In this document: piece after piece, positions 1-10,597 of the stretch
Layout: every line of letters starts with the position of its first letter
Position numbering within the stretch: the stretch's first letter is position 1
NCBI GenBank assembly: GCA_002118135.1
Contig: BDIU01000045.1
Location: 1 to 64,000, forward strand
From: Trebouxia sp. TZW2008
Lineage: Eukaryota; Chlorophyta; Trebouxiophyceae; Trebouxiales; Trebouxiaceae
Direction: 5' to 3'
DNA: 64,000 bases
The notes under the pieces: model-generated
Database searches by the model: none
What the model was told of the DNA's origin: nothing
What the model saw: only the letters and a program-made list of their open reading frames with translations
Translations under genes and position numbers: made by a program

Positions 1-671
1 GCGACGCGCTGCCTGCCATTAAAAGCAAGTCAGTCAAGCTGGCAGCTTCTGAAGCTGAAATGTATTTCAGCATGTCATCAAGCTCCTTGCATAGGACGCT
101 CTCAGGCTGCACATCTTTGCCTGGAATTGGCGGGCAGACTGAGCATGACATCAGACGATGTGTCCCAAGACCAGCAACCCATTGATAGTCAAACTTGGCG
201 ATCCAGCCGCACTCAATACGGACAATGAATGGGCAGAAAAAGACTTGATCCCGCCCAGGTGTCAAGAAGTTGCTCCTGATGACCTTGTGCAACTGCAAAG
301 CACAGTCAATATGATTCCTTGACTGTCTGTCAGCAACAACGCTGACACTTGTAGGTGGAGTATGCAGCGGTTACAATATCACAATCTCAGACCTAACAGC
401 CTGAAGCATCTTCCAGGTCATGCACATGTGTACAGCAATTTAGCAGATACCGCGTATTGTAACCTGAGGCGGCTTACCTTGCCAAAGGCACCCTTGTTGC
501 TGTGGATGCCAACAGGGTCAATAAGAGGGTTGGATGATACATTTTGAGCCTTTGCCTCTCCAGGGTGACTTCGACGCCATTGATGAAGCACCGCAGATCT
601 GGTCGAGCTGTGTCCGCAGAAGTATGATCTTCCAATAGGAATGCAACTTCAATCTGACCTATGGCCGCCGC
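1..671 (-). CDS. Unrecognised island protein, partial (runs off left edge)
   Basis: Two exons fit on the minus strand. The first runs 671 to 478, from an AG acceptor, and includes the stretches QIEVAFLLEDHTS and GVEVTLERQRL. It ends at a GTAAGC donor in phase 2. The second is open from about 342 to base 1 and includes RSNFLTPGRDQVFF, IECGWIAKFDYQW and SCSVCPPIPGKD, and it leaves the window still open. The phases agree (AG|T or AG|C). No start or stop is visible and I do not recognise the family. The varied, non-repetitive residue content argues for a real coding region. It is probably cargo of the same mobile island as the recombinase at 5.1-7.9 kb; that link rests only on position and strand. 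Confidence 0.4.
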
Positions 672-1270
672 CTGAATATGCAGACACAACACCTCAGGCA
701 AACACCGCTTGCCACATTGCTCTTTCCATAAAGCAGAGTCTTGTCACATTCAAACAGGCAGAGGGCACAGGCATCCATTGCTGCTTTGCCATTAGCATGA
801 ACCAACAGACATGTACCCAATCAGACAAAGCTTCACAGTTGACCATGCAAGTGAGGATGCACAATGCTTCTATTGTGTCAGGTGAGCTGTGCGGACAAAA
901 CACATAGGAAAGATGACAAGCACCTGAAAAATCTGCAGCATGTGAGGGTAATATACTGTCTCCAGATCTGCTTGACCTTTATTTCGCGACTTTTTCCATT
1001 ACAACAATAGGCTTTGCATCCTGGCACTGGCCTTGATGAAGCAGAAAGAGGTAGCGAAGTGCAGCTAAAAAGGGCTGTTTAGGCTGCAGCAGTTCGTCAA
1101 CATGACAGGTCTGACAGGCTGTCTTGCCCAGCACCACCTCTTGTTCCCACATCACCCCTTCTGCAACACACTTGGCCTATTGTGCTATGGACATCAGTCA
1201 TTAGCTCTCTGATGACATGCAGGCAATGCAATTCCGTGATGTATGCTGAAATCTGGCAGCAGAATGCATG

Positions 1271-1345
1271 CAGGGTTCGACTTTGCAGGGTCTGACTTTG
1301 CAGGGTCTGAATTTGCAGGGTCTGACTTTGCAGGGTCTGACTTTG
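1271..1345. repeat. 15-bp tandem repeat, 5 copies
   Basis: Five head-to-tail copies of a 15-mer close to CAGGGTCTGACTTTG, with one or two changes per copy. Fifteen is a multiple of three. On the minus strand the repeat lies in an open frame (1463 to 1194) and would encode repeated AKSDP, preceded by MDPTIEYRLSQLEQQAVKR. That frame could be a short exon of a repeat-bearing protein, but nothing else supports it. Confidence 0.85.
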
Positions 1346-2095
1346 CTTGGTGCAACATCTCACCATCAGCCAGCATAGGTGGAGTCTCTGTGAAGCCTGT
1401 CTTGTGCCTCTTCACAGCCTGCTGCTCCAGTTGTGACAGTCTATACTCGATCGTCGGGTCCACTGCACGGCAAAATAATGGTCAGCAGCCACAGCTTTGC
1501 ATCTGCTGGGAAACACTGGCCAGCTGTGGAATCCAGAGCTATGTTTGTATCAGCTGCGGAACACCCATTTGCCGTGGAAATGTGGCTTCATAAAAAGGTG
1601 CAAACAAAGCATGCATGACGGCTAGACTGTGATCTGCCAAGTGGTGGGGGGAGTGCGCTTGCTCCTGTGACACTGCACATACAACATGCTTGGTGACCAT
1701 GCCACTAGGGCATAAGCAACACACATGGCTTTGCAATACTGACTTGCATGCATTCAGGCGTGAAGCATATGCATGCTGACAGTAGTTTAAGTTGGAAACA
1801 GCAATCTGGTACACAAGCTCGAAGGCCTAGCTGAGCGATGCTTGAAGAGGCAAACAGCAAATTGTGTGCCATGCTAAAGCTGAGGTGCACGCGCGCCCGA
1901 ACATTGTCAGAAATTGAGTCAAGTAATCTCTCTGCAGTGAAACAAGACTACACTGCTATGCATGTAATCAGACACGACTGCTGTGTAACACTGCTGTGCA
2001 GACAGCACGCTGAATGCTGGTGTTGCAAGGTTTACAGCAAAATTTTGAAGAAAACCGTCAATTGCCAGACTTGCATGATGAAGCAAAGCTTGACC

Positions 2096-2313
2096 CTAAC
2101 CTGTAGGCGCATGAGGTAGAAGTGTGCGCAATGTTTCCAAGACCTCCAAAGGAGGACCATCAAAGAAAAGTGGCCTGTCTGCTGCTGGTAGCTGCAGCAG
2201 CTTGCCCTTCAGGACTGGCTTATCTGAAGCGCTGAGCCCACTCACAGCTCCGTCTGGGATATCAAGCCGGTCCAGCAGTGTCAGCCATTCAGCCATGTTG
2301 CGCTCAACTCCTG
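2096..2313 (-). CDS. Possible 3'-terminal exon, unknown protein
   Basis: A clean acceptor (cttccctacgcag) on the minus strand is followed by an open frame. It includes MAEWLTLLDRLDIPDG, GKLLQLPAADRPLFF and LEVLETLRTLLPHAPTG, then a stop. The sequence is leucine-rich and would be helical. It could be the last exon of a gene that starts further right (2.4-2.8 kb), but I cannot join it to an upstream exon with confidence. No family recognised. Confidence 0.3.
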
Positions 2314-3127
2314 CGTAGGGAAGAAACAAGTTGCAAAAGGGCCATGTGCATACGTGCAACGTATGCAACAACGTGTACAACAACTCATCGATTGTAAACT
2401 CTGTTCTGCAATCTGCAAAGACTTTGAGCAATGAGCAGCATATTGCTCAATGAACTGACTACAGGCAAGCTGGTTTTGAACAGAACAGCAGAGCGACAGG
2501 GACAGGTCGTGCCGCAGGCTGTCCTCACTTGACGCCAGACTATTTGACAGAAAATGGCATGTGTCAGGATGCCAACACGGGTACTTGCAGTCTCAGTGCC
2601 ACCCAAGAAGAGCAACAAAGCTTTCCGCGCAGAGCTTTGCACACTGCTACCACACGGGTGGTCAGCGGCAGCACGAAACGCTGACTTCAGCGCTGACTGC
2701 TTCAACTGCTCTGACGAAAAGTCAAAGCTGGCAGGACAAGCGCTCGAGACCTCCGGACCTTTGAGCTCGAGCTCGAAAAGATGGTACCGTTAAGCAACGA
2801 TCATTCGCAAAGCGAATCACTTCCTTCTGAGCCAGCCGAGGCCAGGCAAATGGCCAGAGGAGCTGCAGGCGTCCGGCAGCCCTGTTTAGCGATTCGAGAG
2901 CAATTACATCACTGTGCAAACGTGAAGGTGCCGTACAACGAGCGGCCCCAGAGAGCGGCAACCCCGAAGAGCGAGAGCCCCCAGCCCGAGTTTAGAAATA
3001 ATAAACACCGAAACATGTAAAAGCCCCTGTCTGGAGGGTGTCTGGATGTACGGTGTGACGGTGACCAGAACCGTAACACCGTAACAAATCCACGTTTTGG
3101 GTAAGGTAGTGCAGCGGCCGTAGAACT

Positions 3128-3493
3128 TTGCCTGACTTGCCTGGCGTTTACATAGCTGGAGACTCGCAGCGCCAAGTTGAGGTGTTGGCAAAAGAGGCTG
3201 CTAATGACGAGATTGCTGAGCTTGACACCTTGCCCGCCCCTCCACTTCGCACCAGTAGGCAGATTGACTTGTTGCTGAGCAGTATCAAGACAGACGAGAA
3301 ACTCTCCTTTGTGTACATCGATCTCGAGGTGCCAGAAGCATGTAGTCACAACTGCAAGTTGGTGCACAAGGATGGGAGATATTTAAGGGTGCCTGGGCAG
3401 CATGGTTCCGACTTCAAGACTGGGACGCTGCATGCATTGTTGAAGCAGGCAGGGCTTGAATCTTTTTCTGAGCAAGACGTTCTTGACGCATAA
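3128..3493 (+). CDS. Hypothetical open frame inside the island
   Basis: A plus-strand open frame of about 120 residues with protein-like composition. It begins MPDLPGVYIAGDSQRQ; its middle reads KLSFVYIDLEVPEACSHNC, and its end RYLRVPGQHGSDFKTG. It overlaps the 3' part of the minus-strand frame at 3383-3886, so at least one of the two must be non-coding over the overlap or be spliced. No homologous family is recalled. It is kept as a candidate because the residue pattern does not look like a shadow. Confidence 0.3.
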   Translation: MPDLPGVYIAGDSQRQVEVLAKEAANDEIAELDTLPAPPLRTSRQIDLLLSSIKTDEKLSFVYIDLEVPEACSHNCKLVHKDGRYLRVPGQHGSDFKTGTLHALLKQAGLESFSEQDVLDA

Positions 3494-3886
3494 GCATCTG
3501 TAAAGCGCCAGTACCGCCATGCTCTCTCTGAACTTGGCAGCCTTTTTGCCCCTCAAAAGCTGAATGAATTGCAGAACTCCTTTACGACCCGCCACAGGCG
3601 TATCTCGTTGCCCCCTGCCAGGAAACTTGAAGTCCATACATAGAGTTTGGACATCAACATGCTCCCTTTTGAGCCTGTTATAGTACACGCTGCTTTTGTC
3701 AGATGCATGTTTTGTAAGTCTACCAGCTTCATCTGTGAAGCAAATGACAGTGATGAGGTCAATGATAGACACCTGCTTGCCGTCTGGGGTGACTCTGATG
3801 TTGCATGGCAGGGCATGTTGTGCACCCCCTAGGTGTTTGCACACGTCACTTGCAGGCATCGTGGCTGTATATGTATGTCCAAACAA
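3383..3886 (-). CDS. KilA/BRO-like accessory-element protein (tentative)
   Basis: The open frame reads from an ATG at 3886 (a second ATG lies 10 codons in). Its core has the order IRVTPDGKQVSIIDLI, then FKFPGRGQRDTPVAGRKG, then VLQFIQLLRGKKAAKFRES. I recall this pattern ('FPGxGQRxTPV' followed by 'LLxGxxAxxFR') from uncharacterised proteins of algal and protist mobile elements and large viruses, where it resembles the DNA-binding part of BRO/KilA-type antirepressors. That family link is from memory and approximate. After about residue 125 the frame looks less convincing, and a splice or frameshift near 3510 is possible. It lies just downstream of the 4080-4887 gene on the same strand. Confidence 0.4.
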   Translation of the reverse strand: MFGHTYTATMPASDVCKHLGGAQHALPCNIRVTPDGKQVSIIDLITVICFTDEAGRLTKHASDKSSVYYNRLKREHVDVQTLCMDFKFPGRGQRDTPVAGRKGVLQFIQLLRGKKAAKFRESMAVLALYRCLCVKNVLLRKRFKPCLLQQCMQRPSLEVGTMLPRHP

Positions 3887-4079
3887 AAAGTTTGGACCTC
3901 AAACGCAACATCAACGCATGTTGGTATCCAGAGAGGTTTTTACAAGCACATTTTTGTTGAATCAGGCTGCCAAGCAACACATTGTACATCCTTGTGACAT
4001 TCTGTTTTTGCCTTCAGAGATGAATGTCATGGATAGCATACACTGCCATCAGAAAAGTCCAATCAGAACAACTCAAACT

Positions 4080-4887
4080 TTACCCAATCAACTTTGCCAC
4101 AATTGCACTGACATCCTCGCTACTGGCAATGGATAACCACTTTTGCAACTCCTGTGCTGGACGCTGAGTTTGGTCAGCTGTTGTCCTCCTAACCTCAATC
4201 ATATTCTTGCCTTCTCGTAGTTCTTTGAACATAGTGCTCAATGCCACAACTGAAAAGGGCGAATCATTCATCACTTTGTTTCTGTCTATGGCAGCTTGTA
4301 ACAAGCTAGCCACCTTGTCAGCAGCCTCCCTTATTGTAAAAATGGGTACTTGTGCATTAGCACACTGTGCTTGTGCATTCACAGCCTGTTGCAAGACGTA
4401 GGCCTGCCTGCAGACTTCATAAGCCACATCCTGGCGCTTCTGCCATTTTTTCCTGTCAGAGTAAGGTTCAAAACCTGGGTTTGACAGGAAGTCCTGGTTA
4501 AACTCTGCTGTTAGCAACGACTCGCCGGGTATAGCAAAGTATTTGATGAAGGGAGGGAAGCCTAAAAGCCCATCCAGGTACATCTTGATCAAGGTGTCTA
4601 CCCTGTTGATGGCATAGGTATCCAAGTACAACTTCCTGCAGCCAATAAGGGCTTGCCTTGTTAGCTTATACCTTCTGGGGTAAAATGCCTTGCATTTGCA
4701 CAACCAGGGACACACACCTGGGCTTTGTGCAGGCAATCGACGGCTGCAGATGTGTCGCTGCCCTTTCGTTCTGCAGTGTTTGTTTAAGATCTAAAATCGT
4801 TTTGTCCCGTTCCAAGAGCAGGTCATCCTTGCGCACCAGCTCGGTTCGCATCTGATCTATCGTCATATGTCGATATAGGTCAGACAT
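4080..4887 (-). CDS. Coiled-coil protein of the mobile island, with apparent frame break
   Basis: The start is ATG at 4887, preceded by TATCGCC, the same context as the recombinase start at 7892. The first 45 residues form a heptad-like coiled coil (QMRTELVRKDDLLLERDK, LDLKQTLQNERAA). A second open frame, shifted by one, carries the rest: LDTYAINRVDTLIKMYL, GFPPFIKYFAIPGESLL, WQKRQDVAYEVCRQAYVL and a C-terminal helical region ending in AKLIG and a stop at 4080. The change of frame falls between about 4740 and 4690. The only GT..AG interval there is about 29 bp, shorter than any other intron inferred here, so a true indel (decay) is as likely as an intron. Function unknown. Confidence 0.45.
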
Positions 4888-5096
4888 GGCGATACGCGGA
4901 CCAGTAATAGAATTGACGCGAACAGATGTCTCGCTTATCCATATCCATACGGAAGACCTACGACCTGTTTGCGGGTTTATGAGTTTCTAGGTAGACCGGG
5001 CCGCGGGCGGACGTAACGCCCTCTGCTGGCAGTCTGCGGGGCACTGCGGGGCAAGCATTCAGATTCCCAATTCGCACCCCTTTCGCGCATTTGGTG

Positions 5097-7892
5097 TTAC
5101 GTAACGCGGTGGCCGCCGGATCTCCGAAACCAGGAAGTCGCACGGGATTCTGGCAGCGCCAAGACATCTGTTCGTCTCTGATCAAATGCTGACAGGGCCC
5201 TACACTCGCTGCTCTTGACAGCTGCTACCCATGCCTGCAGGCCTGGGACCAGCTCTACAGAGATGAGTTTCCACACTTCTGGCCTCTCCTGCTGAATGCG
5301 CTCCAATGTGTACAAGCTCCTGCCTTGCACAAAGACATCCTTCCAGCTGTCACTGTCATGCATGTGGTAGCCAGCTGCCCGCAGGATTGTTTTGAGGCTG
5401 TTGCCAGGACACTTCAGGTTGTAGAAGGTGTCCACTGCGTCATCATTGTCGTGTTTTGACAGCTCTTTGGTCTGGGTCTTTGGCACTGCATTCACAAGAC
5501 AAGTGTTATATTGAATGCAGTCAATCTTGCGGCAGCGATAGTGTGCAGCATGCTGCAGCTGCACAGGCTCACCTTCATTGTGCCAAAGACGACACATAGT
5601 GGAAGCGCGTAGCACCCGTGTTGCACAGCCCTTCATCCGCTCAACGATTTTGAGCTTGGCAAAAGCAGGGTGCAGGATCCTCTTGTTGAAGAGATCATGG
5701 CTGCTGGTGTGGAAGGCGCTGTTGATGGGACCGCTGCCTACCCTGACAAACTTCCTTTCAGAAAGCAGTGGCAGCATGCAGCACACACTCTGCTTGCTTT
5801 TCACTACTGTTGTCAGAGGGTTGCTGGGGGCTCTCATGAGCATGGCAACTGCATAGCACAACCCTGTAAACACTTATTGCAGGTTGCAGAAGAACAGAAC
5901 AGAGACAAGCATTTGTTGCAAGGTTGCAGAAGAACAGAACAGAGACAAGCACTGTCAAGCTTGACATAAGTACCTTGAGTCCTGTCCTGAAAGACCTGGA
6001 CCATGGTCCCATAATGACTGCCCTCCTTGCCTGGCAGCATGCGCTGATAATCATGCATGAGCCTTGCTGCCATCCAGAACCAGGGGCACAGGTGATCAAG
6101 CTCGCGATTGCGCACCACCCATGACAAGAGGCGAGAGGTTTTGCTGTTTTTGTTCTCTCCCTTGCTGAGGATCTCTATCAGCTTGATGGGCCCAGACTTT
6201 GCTGCATAGTCGCTGGATTCTGACAGCCAGGTGTTTCTGCGGCGAAGCTGCAACAGCTCCTCAGGCCTGATCATGGTCTGAGTGGCTATGCTGGCGAACT
6301 CATGGAACAAGATGGCATCATCTGGCTGCTTGTCCCAAAGCAAGTCAGAGATCTGCTTGATCTCTTCCTGAGAGAGCCAGCCTCTGTCACCGCAGTCATA
6401 ACCCTCCTCACTGCTTGCTGCCACGTGCTTGCCTACAAGACCAGACAGCTTTGACAACAACAACAAAAAGCTAAACCATGTCACAAAATGGGATTTGACC
6501 CTGCATCCCTTGGCTAGCTGCAAAGACACATCAACCCTTCACGCAAACATCTTCACAGCAAGTCAAGCTATGCAAGGTGTTTGCAACGTGACACATTCAG
6601 CATCACCAGAGCCCTTACTGTTAGCTTTTGCAGTGCGCATGGTGTCCTGCTTGAAGGTGTAGTGACTGTTTGGATCTGGAAAGCCGCCTTCGCGCCACTC
6701 TTCAGGCGTGACATAGCCATGAAAGTACACCATGCTGGCAATATGCTTCCAGCTTCTGCCAATGACCTGAGCGCCTGTGTCATTCTTCTGAACTCTAGTC
6801 ACAAACCAGTCATAGAAGGCTTGCAACTCCCTGCAGCTTTTCACTGGCACAGCATCCTGATGGTATGTTTGCCTACAATACTCCTGCAGGCGCAGCAGGG
6901 TTTGAGACAGTTTTCATGCAGGTGAGTAGACAATGCCAGCTACCAAGCGCGCCAAAACCGATACACTGTTCACCTGATACTTGTTGAGGGTGTCAGCCAC
7001 TGTAGCCCCAGCTGCAACCAGGCGCTTGTACCATATGTCATAGTATGCAGCATTCTTGCTGTGGTCAGCTGGATCATAGCCTTTCCACATGCTGATATCC
7101 AGACATGGCTTCAACAGCACGGCAAACAGCTTCTTGTCTTCTTTGCTGCAGCAAGCAAGATGGTATGAGCACACAGGCAACCAGCAGCTACTTTTTGACA
7201 CAGACAACTTACCTCATCCCACGAATGTTCTGCTTCAGCTCCATCAAAGCTGTCAAGGCATCTGCGCTTGAAGCAAAACGTTCCCCAACCAAAGCAGCGT
7301 CTTCCAGCACCTGTTTGTACACAGCATATCCCCCTGGTTCCTGCATGTTTCTGTATGACAGAGGTTTGGCAAAGTAAGCCTTTGCAGCCTGCACAGCTTC
7401 TAGGTCCCTGCAATGCAACCAAAGCAATTGTAAAGAAGCAAGGCGGCTGTCATCGCAACAGAGACAAAGGAGAACTCACGGTGGCGGCACTGAAGGCGTG
7501 TCATAGACTGCAGGTGGCGCTGCAGCTGGCTTAGGCTTGAGAGAAGGCAGCTCCTTCACGCCTTCAGGTGCAGCCTTGTACCAGCCGGCAGGCACTGCGG
7601 AGTCGCGCCCTCCTGCTACCAGAATGTGCGCTATCAAGAACTCTTTGTTCTTCAGCTTCTTCTTGGTTTGTTTGCCGTCGACGCGCTCAGTGTAGTACGC
7701 CGAGTTCGCCATGCCTGCCTGCTTAGCGAGCAGCTCCAGCGAATCTTTGCCCGTTTGCATGAAGTACCTCTTGCAAGCCAGGTCGCACAGCTCTCGCAGC
7801 CTTGCTACGTCGGCGCTGCTGGCGCCTGCCGGAGGTATGGGATCGCGCACATTGCTACAAGCTGTGATCGGTGAGTAAGCGACACAGGACAT
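5097..7892 (-). CDS. Probable tyrosine recombinase (Crypton-like), six exons
   Basis: Exons 7892-7480, 7407-7213, 7145-6974, 6883-6619, 6432-5974 and 5863-5097 join in phase. The N-terminal half is helical and DNA-binding-like. Exon 5 has MIRPEELLQLRRRN, which resembles the first catalytic-Arg box of tyrosine recombinases ('R..E...L'), and NRELDHLCPWFWMAARL, like the segment before the second box in Crypton/Ndc10-type proteins. Exon 6 has TRVLRASTMCRLWHNEG, then LQHAAHYRCRKIDCIQYN. This fits the order LR..T..L..G, H/W, Tyr nucleophile, with Thr where the usual His of HxxR would be. Not certain: the Tyr could be either Tyr of this segment. The stop lies within GGTGTTACGTAA, next to a candidate inverted repeat. 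Start chosen because it shares TATCGCCATGTC with the neighbouring island gene. Confidence 0.55.
5881..5951. repeat. 31-bp direct repeat, 2 copies, in recombinase intron 5
   Basis: Copies at 5881-5911 and 5921-5951 are identical over 31 bp (AGGTTGCAGAAGAACAGAAC... and on), period 40. They almost fill the 110-bp last intron of the recombinase gene. The identity implies recent duplication. Confidence 0.85.
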
Positions 7893-8158
7893 GGCGATAG
7901 GCGACGGAGGTATCGCGATGTTCACTACACACACTCTCGCTACGCCAGCGCTAACAAGAGAGAAGAAAAGAGAGAAGAGCCCGGCGAACAGTCGGCGAGA
8001 GGATGGCGAGCGACGTTGGTTCAACGGCCGCTTGTCTGTGGGTATTCTAAAAACCGTACTCGTCTAGCGTCAGATGTGGTGTAATCCAGAGATGGAATGT
8101 CCAGCATGTAAAATACTCTCTCTGTCTCGCTGCAGATCCAACAGCAGCGCCTGCAACT
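7893..8158. promoter_or_regulatory. Divergent spacer, recombinase / DnaJ
   Basis: 266 bp between two outward-facing starts, so both promoters must lie here. It contains repeated AGAGAAGA/GAGAGGATGGCG purine tracts and CG-rich hexamers (TATCGCGATG). No TATA box is evident. It also marks the border between the island and the cellular gene block. Confidence 0.4.
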
Positions 8159-9916
8159 TTGCAACGCTGCATTGTTGATGCTCCAGTTGCCTTAAAGCGA
8201 GAGCATGATCGCGCCTGCGATAAGTGTAGTATGCTGGCGGGGAGGCTGCGGGTACTACGCCTAAAGTTACCTGTTCTTGCACTTCCGAGCTTTTCACGGA
8301 CTAGGAGCAATAGGCTTCGCCAGCAAAGGCCGCGCAGTCGCGCACAATCGTCTGCGAGGCGCATATTTGTCGTCTGTGCTGCCTCCAATCAGTCCAGCTT
8401 TTATACTGTTCTCGGCATAACTAACAACGCCACACTTGTTGAAATCAAGTTGGCCTACCGGAGATTGGCAAAGCAGTGGCACCCAGATCGCGCCACATCG
8501 GCAGAAGCTACAGAAACATACAAGGTGAGGCACAGCATGTCTGCGTAACTAACGCTCGCGCTGTTAGTTGCCGACTAGTAGGCTGCCATGTAGACTATCA
8601 GAGACGCGTACGATGTCCTGAAAGACCCTTCGACGCGAGCACATTACGACAAGCACGGAGTAAGAGGGCTCGGCTCGCGCTACCATCAGTATCGGAAATC
8701 ACAGGGTCAGTCTCGACCGAACGCCGCTGCTCGGCTTGCTGCACAAACGAAGCATATGGTGACAGATAGGTGTGCGGTGCAGAGCCGGCTAGTCCACGAT
8801 CACCTACACAGAGAGGCGCAGATGTAGATGTCTTGCTAGGCCTGACATTCTTGGAAGCAGCACTTGGCACTCAACGAATTTTCCAGGCATCAGTACGCTT
8901 GAAGTGCACTGAGTGCAGTGGGTCTGGCGTGTCTAAAAGGCTGCACGCAGTTGACTGTAAGACCTGCCGTGGCAGTGGTGGAGTATTGAGATGCGAGACT
9001 GGTGCTGCAGGTACAGCCTTGCTGACTGCAAAGCATTGCGCACTGTGCCACCGGACCCATTCTTATAGCATGTTCTGTGTTGCCTGTATCTCAATAGCAA
9101 CTCATTCTCATAGTGCCTGTGTTGTGCCAGGGCGCACCAGCAGCTTTGGTGTATGTCCAGCATGTGGCGGCAAAGGCGAAAGCCTGCGTCATTGGTGCAA
9201 GACCTGTGGAGGACAGGGAAGGGCAGCTCGCACTCGCAACCTACGCATCAAAATACCTGCAGGTTTGCAATCGTGACGTTGCTGAAGGGCAATCTTAGCA
9301 TCAAAACCCCAGCAGCTTTGCTCCTTCAACATTGCTGCAGAGTAGCCAGGGTGAGCAGCACATGAGCTGAAGTATGCATGCACAGGTGTTGAGCGCGGCA
9401 GCATGCTTCGTCTTAGAGGCAAAGGGGACCTTGGCATTGCTGGAGGAGGATGTGGGGACATCATGCTGCATTTTATGGTAAGCAATTTTCTACCTGCAGT
9501 TATTGTATTGCTGGCAGAATGCTGTTGGTGCACCTGCAACTGTATTTGTCAAGTGCTGCTATTCAGAAGTATCCTTCATGCGTACCTTGCAGGTTTACCC
9601 AGAAGAGTCTCTCAGACGCATAGGGTTTGATGTTTACTCAACAGTGTCTCTCCCATACACTGATGCAATTCTTGGCACGCAAATGGATGTTCAGACTCTG
9701 AGGGGCGTAACTACAGTACAGATACAGCCTGGTACTCAGCCTGGTACAACAGTGACATTGCTAAATCAGGGTGTGCAAGTCTGGGGTGCAAAGTCCCTTG
9801 CGTTTGGCGCTCACTACCTGACTGTGAAAGTTCTGCTGCCTAAAAGTTGCACACAAGGCGAGCAAGAGCTGCTGGGTCAGCTAAAAAGCATTGCTGGAGC
9901 AGTTCCTGCCTTTTAA
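8159..9916 (+). CDS. Organelle-targeted type-A DnaJ (Hsp40) co-chaperone
   Basis: Exons 8159-8524, 8594-8659, 8770-9010, 9131-9262, 9386-9477 and 9593-9916 give 406 residues. If translation starts at the second in-frame ATG (8231), the length is 382, with a more typical transit peptide. The first 75-80 residues are Arg/Ser/Ala-rich with few acids, as in chloroplast or mitochondrial targeting. Next comes a J domain (SSFYTVLGI..., HPD within QWHPDRA, DAYDVLKDPSTRAHYDKHG), then VDVLLGLTFLEAALGTQR and four zinc-binding motifs: CTECSGSG, CKTCRGSG, CPACGGKG, CKTCGGQG. The substrate-binding C-terminal domain follows (RNLRIKIPAG, MLRLRGKGDLG, GDIMLHFMVYPEESLRRIG, SVSLPYTDAILG-like). It stimulates Hsp70 ATPase and holds unfolded clients. 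The Gly/Phe linker is very short or absent, as in plastid DnaJ proteins. Confidence 0.93.
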
Positions 9917-10597
9917 ATGCATGCTGCAAGCATCAGCTTCAAGCGCCACTTGAAACATTGCAATACGGCTATCTCGTTGCAAGTTTCACTACATTTGTGA
10001 GTGCCTCTTGACACCTCATGGCCTGTGCAAGCAGCCACTGTCGTTGCCAGTATGCGCACTTGCATACTTGCAAGTATCACTGTTCCTGACGGCTCACATG
10101 ATGTGCATTCTGAGCTAGAAAGCAACTTGCTGTGCAACATTATTTTGTTACAGACTAAGACGAGCATTTATCACAAGATGGATGTTTGTCAGACCATGAC
10201 TGTGACACACATGGGCCACAAAGCCTGTTGTTGCATACAAGATATGCAGGCAGGGCACTGTGAACCGCGACATTCAGCTCAATTGCATTTTATTCAGGAT
10301 TGCTGTCAATGATCCATGGCCAAGGATGATGCAGCTGATGGCATTCTTCAATGTCACCTTTTTACCTGTCTGAATTTCAGCGATCTTTGGACACGACCAT
10401 GTTGAGCCAACCGAATAGGCACATTGTCCAGGAGCAGACCTGGAAGCAGGCACTTGAGAGAGTAATTTCACATGCTCACACTCTCACAACGTCTGATCTT
10501 CTTCTTCCACTTGTGCTCAGATTCCTGCAGCAAGCGTTCAACGAAGCTTGCGCCATTGCGACCTTCAAGCTAGGCTTGCTCCACCCGCTGCCTCGTC
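9917..10597. other. Spacer between DnaJ and the kinase gene
   Basis: 681 bp with no supportable gene. It holds the DnaJ 3' UTR and the promoter of the next plus-strand gene. Short open frames on both strands look random. Confidence 0.5.

Larger units (their letters stand above)
3072..5101. mobile_element. Candidate small inserted element with 9-bp inverted ends
   Basis: CGTAACACC at 3072-3080 and GGTGTTACG at 5093-5101 are exact inverse complements. Both lie in GC-rich stretches with nearby GCGGCCG/GGCCGCC motifs (3114 and 5108) that differ from the surrounding sequence. The interval encloses the two minus-strand frames (3383-3886, 4080-4887) and abuts the recombinase stop. Nine bases can match by chance in several kb, and no target-site duplication was confirmed, so the ends are tentative. 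Confidence 0.25.

Noticed and set aside
516..600. Apparent frameshift (NPLIDPVGIHSNKGAF in the alternative frame)
   Set aside because: The other frame (RQRLKMYHPTLLL) ends at the same donor in phase 2, which fits the next exon, so no frameshift is required.
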